Below, piece after piece: positions 23,349 through 30,817 of a stretch of 32,367 nt of DNA (positions within the stretch are counted from its first letter, which is position 1; each line of letters opens with the position of its first letter). The notes below the pieces were generated by a model. That model had not been told where the DNA came from and searched no databases. It worked only from the letters and a program-made list of their open reading frames with translations. Where the stretch lies: positions 1 through 32,367 of the forward strand of contig JAEEUS010000021.1 in assembly GCA_016290615.1 (NCBI GenBank), in the 5' to 3' direction. Source of the stretch: Lachnospiraceae bacterium (GTDB lineage: Bacteria > Bacillota > Clostridia > Lachnospirales > Lachnospiraceae). A program made the position numbers and the translations under genes.

Positions 23349-24191
23349 TTAACCCTTTACTGATCCTAATGCAACACCGGCAACGATGTACTTAGCAAGG
23401 AACAGATATACGATGATAAGAGGAAGTACTGTAAGAGTAAGTCCCATATAAACTGCACCGTACTCTGTCTTGTAGATATCACCCTTTAAGAGTGATACCA
23501 TGATAGGCATCGTGTACTTCTCCTGCTTTGTAAGGAGTACCATGGGTGTGAACAGGTTGTTCCATGAGCTAACAAATGAGAAGATAGCCTGAGTAGCTAT
23601 AGCGGGCTTCATGATAGGAAGAGCTATAATGTTGAATGTATAGAACTCTTTAGCACCGTCGATTCTCGCTGCCTGAACGATTTCAAGCGGAAGCGAAGGA
23701 ATCATGTACTGTCTCATGAAGAATACCATTGAAGGTGCTGCTATAGACGGAAGGATAAGCATGAGCAGACTGTTTGTCAGACCAAGCTTATAAGCCATCT
23801 GATAGAAACCGATCATGGTAACCTGTGCAGGTATCATCATAACTGCCATAACGAAACTAAAGAATGCATTCTTTAATTTCCAGTCATAAACTACAACTGC
23901 ATAAGCAGTAAGTGTTGAGAAATAAGTAGCACACAGTGTTGCGAATGTAGATACGATAAGTGAGTTCTTAAAACCAACCATAGGATTGAAACTCTTACCT
24001 GTCAGTATCTTGAAGTTGTTCATCATGTATGTTGACGGGATGAACGCTACAGCGTGCTGCTGAATCTGTGTTGTGCTTCTTGTTGCGTTAACTATCATGA
24101 TCCAGAAAGGAAGGATACTAAGCACTGTAAGAATAACACACACTATGTAGATAAATACTTTAATAATTTTGGTTTCTTTATTGTCTAGCAT
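23349..24191 (-). CDS. Carbohydrate ABC transporter permease (MalG/UgpE-like)
   Basis: A 280-residue inner-membrane permease with six hydrophobic segments. The cytoplasmic coupling loop is EIVQAARIDGAKEFYTFNIIALPIMKPAI, the EAA motif that contacts the ATPase. Together with the MalF-like permease it forms the channel of a CUT1-type sugar importer. No ATPase gene is in the operon; such systems commonly use a shared MsmK/MalK-type ATPase encoded elsewhere. It lies 3 nt after the MalF-like gene, with a GGGGATG ribosome binding site overlapping that gene's end. Confidence 0.94.
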   Translation of the reverse strand: MLDNKETKIIKVFIYIVCVILTVLSILPFWIMIVNATRSTTQIQQHAVAFIPSTYMMNNFKILTGKSFNPMVGFKNSLIVSTFATLCATYFSTLTAYAVVVYDWKLKNAFFSFVMAVMMIPAQVTMIGFYQMAYKLGLTNSLLMLILPSIAAPSMVFFMRQYMIPSLPLEIVQAARIDGAKEFYTFNIIALPIMKPAIATQAIFSFVSSWNNLFTPMVLLTKQEKYTMPIMVSLLKGDIYKTEYGAVYMGLTLTVLPLIIVYLFLAKYIVAGVALGSVKG

Positions 24192-24194
24192 GTA

Positions 24195-25211
24195 TTACAT
24201 CCCCTTTCCGTTCAATAATTCCTGAGCCTTGATCTCGGCCAGACGAAGCTTATCCTGCTGTTTCTTCATCTTCTTAAGAGCAGCCTCATCCTTATCTCTC
24301 ATGATGTAGAACAGGATTGCTGAAAGGATAACGATGATAAGGAACATGATCATACTTGCGGCACCGGCCTTGTTATACAGATAACTTCCGGCAAATGCCT
24401 GGTCATATATGAATACGCTGGTTGTCTTGGTAGCGTTATCAGGACCTGAGTTTGTAACCAATAACTTAGGTATATCGAACATATTCAGACCACCGATAAG
24501 TGATGTAACAAGAATGAACAGCATGATCGTCTTGATATTCGGTAAAGTGATCTGGAAGAATGTCTGTGTACGGCTCGCACCGTCAACCTCTGCTGATTCA
24601 AAGATCTCAGGGCTGATACCGTTAACACCGGCAATAATATTAACTGTTGTATAACCATACCACATCCATGTCTGGATGAAGATTACTACGCCTTGAGCAA
24701 CATTCTTACTTAAGAAGAAGTGAACAGGCTCATCTATAAATCCAAATCTTGAAAGAAGGTCATTCATGGGACCCATCGGATATCCGAAGAGTGCACCGAA
24801 CAGGATAGCAACTGTAGCAGCTGTTATGATGTTGGGAAGGTAGAAGATTACCTTGAATATGCCTTCGCCCTGTACTTTGGATCTCTTATCCGTAAACCAC
24901 GATGTGAGCAACAAAGCCAGTAAAATCTGTGGGATAAAGTTTAATACCCACATCTTTACGGTATTTTTCATAGATTGCTGGAACGTTCCGTTAGTGATAA
25001 CGTCCTTGAAATTCTTAAAGATATTCTCTTTAAGCAGTCCCATTCCGGGAGTAGATATAGTATTTCCTAATCCTTTAAGTCCTGTAAAACCGATAAATGC
25101 GGTATAGAAAATCGGATAAAGCATGAAAAACAGGAATGCGATAGTAAAAGGAATAACGAAGATATATCCGAATTTTGAATATTTAGCATTAATGTTGTTC
25201 TTATTCTTCAT
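24195..25211 (-). CDS. Carbohydrate ABC transporter permease (MalF/UgpA-like)
   Basis: A 338-residue inner-membrane permease. Six membrane segments are visible, with the coupling loop PEIFESAEVDGASRTQTFFQITLPNIKTIM (EAA motif). The C-terminal cytoplasmic tail (about 300-338) is unusually charged: MRDKDEAALKKMKKQQDKLRLAEIK and onward, a short helical extension beyond the core fold. It pairs with the downstream MalG-like permease. It follows the binding-protein gene after an 88-nt gap that holds a stable hairpin. GGGGA lies about 10 nt before ATG. Confidence 0.93.
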   Translation of the reverse strand: MKNKNNINAKYSKFGYIFVIPFTIAFLFFMLYPIFYTAFIGFTGLKGLGNTISTPGMGLLKENIFKNFKDVITNGTFQQSMKNTVKMWVLNFIPQILLALLLTSWFTDKRSKVQGEGIFKVIFYLPNIITAATVAILFGALFGYPMGPMNDLLSRFGFIDEPVHFFLSKNVAQGVVIFIQTWMWYGYTTVNIIAGVNGISPEIFESAEVDGASRTQTFFQITLPNIKTIMLFILVTSLIGGLNMFDIPKLLVTNSGPDNATKTTSVFIYDQAFAGSYLYNKAGAASMIMFLIIVILSAILFYIMRDKDEAALKKMKKQQDKLRLAEIKAQELLNGKGM

Positions 25212-25246
25212 AATTACTAATCCCCGTAAGATGATAGATAATAGAA

Positions 25247-25279
25247 TTTGAGGCGGACGGGATAACCATCCGCCTCAAA
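25247..25279 (-). promoter_or_regulatory. Stable hairpin between binding-protein and permease genes
   Basis: TTTGAGGCGGACGG (25247-25260) pairs with CCATCCGCCTCAAA (25266-25279) over 14 bp, with one G-U in the transcript, around a 5-nt loop. There is no good T tract after it on the minus strand. It is therefore more likely an attenuating or mRNA-stabilising element, as known between malE and malF, than a full terminator. It would keep the binding protein in excess over the permeases. Confidence 0.65.
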
Positions 25280-25299
25280 AGGATTATTTTGATGTAGTA

Positions 25300-26736
25300 T
25301 TATTCTACTGTAACATCAAGGTTGTCAGCAACATTCTGCTTGAAATCTGCGATAGCAGCTTCTCTTGTCTTGTTGCCAGCTGTGTACTCACGTACCTGCT
25401 CTCTCCAGTAACCGTTGATTGTCTCATCGTACTGTGTAAGGTTCTTACCATTTGCATAAGCATTAGCAGGAACGAATACTTCGAACATATCCTGTCCGCC
25501 GAGGAAATCAAGAGTACCATTTGACATGCTCATAACTGTACCAGAACCTACGCAGTCCTTTGTACCGCCTTCGCCGTTAAATGTGCCGTTAGCCCACATA
25601 TACTGAAGACCTGACTCTGTGCAATCAAGTGTGATCCAATCGATGATCTGCTTAACTGCGTCTGTCTTTGTTGTAGCCTTGTTAGCAAGTACCCATGTAC
25701 CACCCCAGAAGAAACCGATCGGAGGAGGACAGCAAGCCCAGTCACCATATGTGCCTTCGCCTACCTTCTCACCACCACAGTTAGGAGCGAGTGTGTAGTT
25801 GATCAACCATGCAGGACCGAAGAAACCAAGGATACCCTGAGCGCCTTCACCCTTCATGTCTGCGAACCAAGCATCAGACCAGTCCTGAGTATCATTGTGA
25901 TACTTGTTGTCTTTAAGCTGCTTAGAAAGATCAAGGAAAGCTTCTCTCTTAGGATCGATTGTAAGCTTACCATCAACGATCCAACCCTTATCAGAGCTGT
26001 TCTCAACTGCGTGCCAGATATCACCATCACCTGAAACGATACCATAGCCCTTAGCCTTTAACTCAGCTGCTGCGCTGAAGAATGTATCCCATGAGTTTGT
26101 GCCAGCACCGATCTTCTCAGCAACTGTCTTAGGATCATCTGTTCCCCAAACGTCTTTAGCGATAGAACGACGGTAGATGAATACACCACCTGTTGCCTGA
26201 TAGCCAAGTCCTACGAGCTTGCCATCAGAAGGTCTTGTACCTATATCTACTGTATACTGAGCGATGTCTGCTGCCTTAAGTTCTGCTGCTACGTCGATAC
26301 CAAGATCTTCGTAAGGCATAGCGAACTGAGAAGCATCACCCTGTGTGTACTTAAGAACGAATGCTGACTCTGCTGCGTAGATATCAGGAGCGTCTGCACC
26401 GCCTGCTGCAAGTGCCTGGTCAAGAGCGGGCTGGTAAGCACCGTCTGTTGTAGCGATGATTGTAGATGTGAAGTTGAATCCACAATCCGGATGTGTGTCG
26501 ATGTACTTCTGAACCATGTTAGGAACTTCATCTGTGAAAGCCCAAACATTGAGTGTTACATCACCAGCGGGAGCATCTGCAGGTGTATCTGCTGTTGTGT
26601 CTGCAGGTGTATCTGCTGTTGTGTCCGCAGGCTGATCTGCGGGTGTGTCTGTTGCAGGCTGAGTTGTGTCGCCACATCCAGCGAGCATTCCTGTCATCAT
26701 GCATACGCATAATGCAGAAGCAACTAACTTCTTCAT
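25300..26736 (-). CDS. ABC transporter extracellular sugar-binding lipoprotein (CUT1 type)
   Basis: A 478-residue lipoprotein: signal peptide with lipobox MLAGC (Cys21). A tandem Thr/Pro/Ala/Asp linker (residues about 24-55, TPADTTAD units) follows, then a solute-binding domain starting VTLNVWAFTDEVPNMVQKY. Features of the family 1 sugar-binding fold include GYQATGGVFIYRRSIAKDVWG and the late INGYWREQVREY region. Tryptophans at WAF, DIWHAVEN, WSDAWFAD and GGTWVLAN are candidates for stacking on sugar rings. Ligand unknown; xylo-oligosaccharides are suggested by the neighbouring xylose genes. GGAGG lies 7 nt before ATG. It is the first gene of the transporter operon. Confidence 0.93.
   Translation of the reverse strand: MKKLVASALCVCMMTGMLAGCGDTTQPATDTPADQPADTTADTPADTTADTPADAPAGDVTLNVWAFTDEVPNMVQKYIDTHPDCGFNFTSTIIATTDGAYQPALDQALAAGGADAPDIYAAESAFVLKYTQGDASQFAMPYEDLGIDVAAELKAADIAQYTVDIGTRPSDGKLVGLGYQATGGVFIYRRSIAKDVWGTDDPKTVAEKIGAGTNSWDTFFSAAAELKAKGYGIVSGDGDIWHAVENSSDKGWIVDGKLTIDPKREAFLDLSKQLKDNKYHNDTQDWSDAWFADMKGEGAQGILGFFGPAWLINYTLAPNCGGEKVGEGTYGDWACCPPPIGFFWGGTWVLANKATTKTDAVKQIIDWITLDCTESGLQYMWANGTFNGEGGTKDCVGSGTVMSMSNGTLDFLGGQDMFEVFVPANAYANGKNLTQYDETINGYWREQVREYTAGNKTREAAIADFKQNVADNLDVTVE
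26579..26626. repeat. Tandem 24-bp repeat encoding the lipoprotein linker
   Basis: Two adjacent 24-bp units starting GCAGGTGTATCTGC at 26579 and 26603 differ at one base, and a degenerate partial copy follows. They encode TPADTTAD units of the flexible linker after the lipid-modified Cys. Copy number may vary between strains. Confidence 0.8.
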
Positions 26737-26804
26737 TTTTTTTCCTCCTATTAATAATGATTATGAAGTTGCGTCAACTCGCATAATGCAAGCTGACAAC
26801 TATA

Positions 26805-26866
26805 ATTATATTGTATTTATATTAATTTGCTTTACAAATATTGCTTTTGACTATACAGAAATTGCG
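26805..26866 (-). promoter_or_regulatory. Transporter promoter with 21-bp-spaced AraC-type repeats
   Basis: The minus strand has TATAAT at 26805-26810 and no consensus -35. Upstream are two related repeats read on the plus strand, AATATTGCT at 26837-26845 and GAAATTGCG at 26858-26866, exactly 21 bp apart. They match the pair in the GH3/AraC intergenic region. The proximal repeat abuts the -35 position, the classic place for an AraC-type activator. Downstream in the leader lie two small palindromes, GCATAATGC (26781-26789) and AGTTGCGTCAACT (26767-26779). Confidence 0.55.
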
Positions 26867-26923
26867 ACTGTTGCAAAAATGTTTAAGATTTTCTTAATTC
26901 GTTGTGCAATTTGTATAAATGAA

Positions 26924-26953
26924 GAAGCGGCATTTTAATTAAAATGCCGCTTC
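26924..26953 (-). terminator. Perfect 30-bp palindrome ending the isomerase operon
   Basis: GAAGCGGCATTTTAA and its exact complement form a 30-bp perfect palindrome about 40 nt after the isomerase stop. As RNA it makes a stable stem followed by a moderately T-rich stretch. It is the only terminator candidate between the xylulokinase operon and the transporter promoter. Confidence 0.7.
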
Positions 26954-26992
26954 GCTGGTCTTACTTTTTAAAAACTGCCTCTCTTTTGCTTC

Positions 26993-28477
26993 TTAAGCGA
27001 AAGGATTCTCTGTCGGATAAGGCAAAGATGCAGGCTGGTTGTAGTTGATATCCTCGATCGGAACTCCGATGTACTTGAATACTTCGTAGAGTGCCTTTCC
27101 ATGATGTCCGAATGTAACTGCACCATGGTGAGGATAATTCTTCTCAATGAGAACGTGACGGTAGAAACGTCCCATCTCCTTGATAGCGAATACACCGATA
27201 CCGCCGAATGATCTTGTTGCTACAGGAAGTACTTCGCCTTCTGCAAGGTAAGCTCTGATCTTAGCATCAGCTGTAGACTGAAGTCTGAAGAATGTGATAT
27301 CACCAGGAGCGATGTCACCTTCAAGAGTTCCGTTTGTTACTTCGATAGGAAGAGCTCTTGCCATGATCATCTGATACTTCATCTCATGGAATGCAAGCTT
27401 CTTAGAGCATGTGTTACCGCAGTGGAAGCCCATGAATGTATCTGTGTGCTTGTAATCGAATTTGCCTTCGATTGATTCCTTGTACATATCCTTCGGAACT
27501 GAGTTGTTGATATCAAGAAGTGTAACAACATCTTCTGATACGCATGTTCCGATGAACTCGCTTAAGCAGCCGTAGATATCAACTTCACAAGAAACCGGGA
27601 TTCCGCGTCCGGTGAGGCGGCTGTTTACGTAGCAGGGAACGAATCCGAACTGTGTCTGGAATGCAGGCCAGCACTTTCCAGCTATAGCAACATACTCTCT
27701 GTAGCCCTTGTGCTCCTCGATCCAGTCAAGAAGTGTAAGCTCATACTGAGCAAGCTTTGCAAGTACTTCGGGCTTCTTGTTTCCTGCACCGAGTTCTTCT
27801 TCCATATCCTTAACAACTTCAGGGATACGTGCATCGCCTTCATGCTTGTTGAATGCTTCGAAAAGATCAAGCTCAGAGTTCTCTTCGATCTCAACACCGA
27901 GATTGTAAAGCTGCTTGATAGGAGCGTTGCAAGCAAGGAAGTTAAGAGGTCTGGGACCGAATGATATGATCTTTAAGTTGCTGAGTCCAACGAGTGCTCT
28001 TGCAACAGGGATGAAATCATTGATCATCTTAGCGCAATCCTCAGCATCGCCAACAGGATACTCAGGGATATATGCGCCAACGTTACGAAGCTTTAAGTTG
28101 TAGCTTGCATTGAGCATACCGCAGTAAGCATCGCCTCTGCCGCCACAAAGATCGTTCTGTGTCTCTTCTGCTGCTGCACAGAACATCTTGGGTCCGTCAA
28201 AGTGCTTAGCAAGAAGTGTCTCTGAGATCTCAGGACCAAAGTTGCCAAGATATACACAAAGAGCGTTACAGCCAGCCTTCTTGATATCTTCAAGAGCCTG
28301 TACCATATGGATCTCGCTTTCAACGATACATACAGGGCACTCATAGATATCAGCTGCATCGTATTTAGCCTTGTAAGCATCAACGAGAGCCTTACGTCTG
28401 TTTACAGACAGTGACTCAGGGAAGCAGTCACGGCTAACCGCAACGATACCTAATTTAATCTTTGGAATGTTTTTCAT
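26993..28477 (-). CDS. L-fucose/L-arabinose isomerase family protein (aldose-ketose isomerase)
   Basis: A 494-residue protein of the FucI/AraA superfamily. The N-terminal Rossmann-like part begins KIKLGIVAVSRDCFPESLS. Likely metal ligands match the superfamily: Glu298 in CEVDIYG, Asp322 in LLDINN and His352 in FHCGNTC. It is shorter than E. coli FucI (about 590 residues). It should interconvert an aldose and a ketose with a divalent metal. Co-transcription with xylulokinase places it in the isomerase slot of pentose catabolism, where XylA would normally be; the actual sugar is unknown. AGGAGG lies 10 nt before ATG, 13 nt after the DUF4867 gene. Confidence 0.85.
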   Translation of the reverse strand: MKNIPKIKLGIVAVSRDCFPESLSVNRRKALVDAYKAKYDAADIYECPVCIVESEIHMVQALEDIKKAGCNALCVYLGNFGPEISETLLAKHFDGPKMFCAAAEETQNDLCGGRGDAYCGMLNASYNLKLRNVGAYIPEYPVGDAEDCAKMINDFIPVARALVGLSNLKIISFGPRPLNFLACNAPIKQLYNLGVEIEENSELDLFEAFNKHEGDARIPEVVKDMEEELGAGNKKPEVLAKLAQYELTLLDWIEEHKGYREYVAIAGKCWPAFQTQFGFVPCYVNSRLTGRGIPVSCEVDIYGCLSEFIGTCVSEDVVTLLDINNSVPKDMYKESIEGKFDYKHTDTFMGFHCGNTCSKKLAFHEMKYQMIMARALPIEVTNGTLEGDIAPGDITFFRLQSTADAKIRAYLAEGEVLPVATRSFGGIGVFAIKEMGRFYRHVLIEKNYPHHGAVTFGHHGKALYEVFKYIGVPIEDINYNQPASLPYPTENPFA

Positions 28478-28490
28478 GTGTGAATTCCTC

Positions 28491-29069
28491 CTATAATGTA
28501 ATTTCTTTATTCAATGGTATGAGCCATTTATTTTTTGCTGTTAAGAGATCATCTTCTCCGCCTTCATGCTTGTTATCAAGGTCGAAGTTTGTGAATCTCG
28601 GGAGTACGATACCTACCTTGAAGCCTGCACCGTCTACTCCGCATGGTGCATAGTGAAGAGTTGTTGCATAAACCTCAACGGCTGTTCCTGCCGGAACAAA
28701 GAAAGCCTCGAGCTTGTCAGCGTCAACCTTTCTTCCCCCTTCGATGAGTTCCTGCTGGCTTCCGATGATAAGGATCGCGTCGGTTGCCGCTACATTGATC
28801 TCAGAATCTCTGTGGTATTCTGCAAGGCTCATAGAACTGTTATGTCCGTTGCAGTATCCGATCTGAATGGGCATCTCACCGTAGGTCTTAACCTTTAATT
28901 CCTCGAATACGCTTGTTGCTTCCAAAACCTCAACACTGGGTTCGTATGCAACATCATCGGGGAGAGGTGTGCTTTCATTGATCGCTGCCACAAGAGGAGC
29001 AAAATCAACATTTGTTACGATCTTTCCGTATTTTGAGAAAGCCGCATCGTTTACATTTTGAATCTTCAT
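28491..29069 (-). CDS. DUF4867 family cupin-like protein
   Basis: A 192-residue cytoplasmic protein of the uncharacterised DUF4867 family. GYCNGHNSSMSLAEYHRDSEIN looks like a cupin metal motif (His, Glu, His) and TTLHYAPCGV like the second cupin motif. The C-terminal part is KVGIVLPRFTNFDLDNK. Sandwiched between xylulokinase and the FucI-family isomerase, it may be a sugar mutarotase, isomerase or accessory enzyme (inference). The start ATG 29069 is set by AAGGAGG just upstream; the longer frame from 29099 would overlap the xylulokinase stop. Gaps to neighbours are 22 and 13 nt. Confidence 0.8.
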   Translation of the reverse strand: MKIQNVNDAAFSKYGKIVTNVDFAPLVAAINESTPLPDDVAYEPSVEVLEATSVFEELKVKTYGEMPIQIGYCNGHNSSMSLAEYHRDSEINVAATDAILIIGSQQELIEGGRKVDADKLEAFFVPAGTAVEVYATTLHYAPCGVDGAGFKVGIVLPRFTNFDLDNKHEGGEDDLLTAKNKWLIPLNKEITL

Positions 29070-29091
29070 GCTGTCCTCCTTGTTAAAAATA

Positions 29092-30555
29092 TTATGCATT
29101 GAATACAGGCTTAAGTGCCGGATATATTCTCTTGAATTCCTGATATCTTGCTTCGTATTTAGCTACAAGCTCGGGATCGGGCTCAACAGTATCTACTATT
29201 TTAACTATAGCATCAGCTGCTGCCTGAACAGTTGCATACTCACCGTTTGCAACTGCTGCGAGCATTGCACCTCCGAGTGCGGGACCTTCCTCGCTCTCGA
29301 TGACATCTATCTTTATATTAAGAACATTTGCAACTATCTTCTTCCACAGAGGGCTCTTTGCTCCGCCGCCGCAGATCTTGCTTCTCTTGATATCAACGCC
29401 AAGGCTTCTTGCTACCTCGAATGAATCTCTTAATGCGAAAGCAACACCTTCAAGAACTGCCTGAGTCATGTCTGCTCTTGTTGTGTCCATTGTGATTCCG
29501 GTAAATGTAGCTCTTGCCATGGGATCGTTTATAGGAGAACGCTCACCCATAAGATAAGGAAGGAAGAATACATGATTCTCGCCAAGCTTCTCTATGCTCT
29601 TCTGCTCTGCTGCATAATCCTTTGTTCCTATGATCTCATCCATCCACCATTTGTTGCAGCTTGCTGCGCTGAGCATGCATCCCATGAGATGATATGTTCC
29701 GTCAGCATGTGCAAATGAATGAAGCGCATTGTTGCTGTCAACACCGAAGTTCTTTGAAGATATGAAGATCGTTCCGCTTGTTCCGAGCGAGATGTTGCAG
29801 GCACCGTCACCTACTGTTCCGGTTCCTACTGCAGCTGCGGCATTGTCGCCTGCGCCGGCAACGATCTTGCAGTTTTCGCTGATGCCGAGCTTCTTTGCTA
29901 CTTCGGGAAGTATGGTTCCTACTGTCTCGTAGCTTTCATAGATCTTAGCGAGCTGTTCTTCTTTAACAGAGCATATCTCGCACATCTCCTTAGACCATGT
30001 CCTGTTCTTTACATCAAATAAGAGCATTCCTGATGCATCGGAAACATCCGTGCAGTGTACGCCACTTAATCTGTATGCGATGTAATCTTTGGGAAGCATG
30101 ATCTTTGCTATCTTTGCAAAGTTCTCAGGCTCGTTCTCCTTAACCCAGAGGATCTTCGGAGCGGTAAATCCTGCAAAAGCGATATTTGCGGTATATTCAG
30201 AGAGTTTGTCTTTTCCGATCGTGTTGTTAAGATAATCGCATTCCTTGGTAGTACGTCCGTCATTCCAGAGTATTGCGGGACGGATAACATTGTCATCCTT
30301 ATCGAGGATAACGAGTCCGTGCATCTGTCCGCCGAAGCTGATGCCTGCTACTTCGTTTCCGTCAACATCTGCTATGAGTTCCTTGATGCCTGCCATTACC
30401 TGTTCATCCCAGTCTTCGGGATTCTGCTCAGACCAGCCGGGCTTGGGGAAGCTTAACGGATACTCCTTTGATACGATATTCTTAATCGCTCCCTTTCCAT
30501 CCATGAGAAGCAATTTTACAGCCGATGTTCCAAGATCTACACCAATATAATACAT
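29092..30555 (-). CDS. xylB: Xylulokinase (FGGY family)
   Basis: A 487-residue FGGY sugar kinase phosphorylating D-xylulose to D-xylulose 5-phosphate. It begins YYIGVDLGTSAVKLLLMDG (phosphate-binding motif). It has GISFGGQMHGLV, whose QMHG is characteristic of xylulokinases, then AILWNDGRTTKE. The catalytic Asp is in VAGAGDNAAAAVGTG, and the ATPase motif is LGTSGTIF; KICGGGAKSPLW closes the site. Start ATG 30555 is chosen because AGGAGG is 6 nt upstream; a GTG 19 codons earlier lies in the operator region. It is the first gene of the operon, behind a strong promoter and a LacI-type operator candidate. Confidence 0.95.
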   Translation of the reverse strand: MYYIGVDLGTSAVKLLLMDGKGAIKNIVSKEYPLSFPKPGWSEQNPEDWDEQVMAGIKELIADVDGNEVAGISFGGQMHGLVILDKDDNVIRPAILWNDGRTTKECDYLNNTIGKDKLSEYTANIAFAGFTAPKILWVKENEPENFAKIAKIMLPKDYIAYRLSGVHCTDVSDASGMLLFDVKNRTWSKEMCEICSVKEEQLAKIYESYETVGTILPEVAKKLGISENCKIVAGAGDNAAAAVGTGTVGDGACNISLGTSGTIFISSKNFGVDSNNALHSFAHADGTYHLMGCMLSAASCNKWWMDEIIGTKDYAAEQKSIEKLGENHVFFLPYLMGERSPINDPMARATFTGITMDTTRADMTQAVLEGVAFALRDSFEVARSLGVDIKRSKICGGGAKSPLWKKIVANVLNIKIDVIESEEGPALGGAMLAAVANGEYATVQAAADAIVKIVDTVEPDPELVAKYEARYQEFKRIYPALKPVFNA

Positions 30556-30587
30556 ATTGTCCTCCTTAAAAGCGGTGTTAAAAAATC

Positions 30588-30613
30588 GTTGCGCGCACTG
30601 GTGTGCGTGCACC
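30588..30613. promoter_or_regulatory. 26-bp imperfect palindrome, LacI-type operator candidate
   Basis: Half-sites GTTGCGCGCAC and GTGCGTGCACC flank TGGT; 9 of 11 positions are complementary. The left half itself contains the CG-centred TGCGCGCA. It lies directly downstream of the xylB -10, at the expected transcription start, so a bound repressor would block initiation. The divergent LacI gene is the obvious partner. Confidence 0.6.
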
Positions 30614-30618
30614 TTTTA

Positions 30619-30647
30619 ATAATAAATCCTAGCGTTTGAAGTTGCAA
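30619..30647 (-). promoter_or_regulatory. Promoter of the xylB operon
   Basis: On the minus strand TTGCAA (30642-30647), a 17-nt spacer and TATTAT (30619-30624). Transcription would start near 30612, within the palindrome, giving a leader of about 57 nt. Confidence 0.65.
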
Positions 30648-30733
30648 GTATCCTTATGATTAATGATTCCGATTTGTCGATTTTTACAAATATCAGAATT
30701 TAGTCTTGTGCACTTATCACATGGTCAGACGTA

Positions 30734-30763
30734 TTGCCAATTTGAAAAAGATTATTGTATGAT
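30734..30763 (+). promoter_or_regulatory. Candidate promoter of the LacI-type regulator
   Basis: TTGCCA (30734-30739), an 18-nt spacer and TATGAT (30758-30763), about 55 nt before the ATG at 30818. It fires away from the xylB promoter, with the -35 boxes about 90 bp apart. Confidence 0.5.
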
Positions 30764-30817
30764 AGATGTTGCGAAATTACCGATGATATCGGGCACGAAA
30801 TCACAGGAGACAAAAAC

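Noticed and set aside
26491-26786. Cys-rich plus-strand frames opposite the binding-protein signal region
   Set aside because: They arise from the complement of the tandem TPADTTAD-coding repeat; no ribosome binding site and no conservation expected.
28093-28383. Minus-strand alternate-frame ORF inside the isomerase gene
   Set aside because: It overlaps fully with a frame carrying clear FucI-family residues and has no ribosome binding site.
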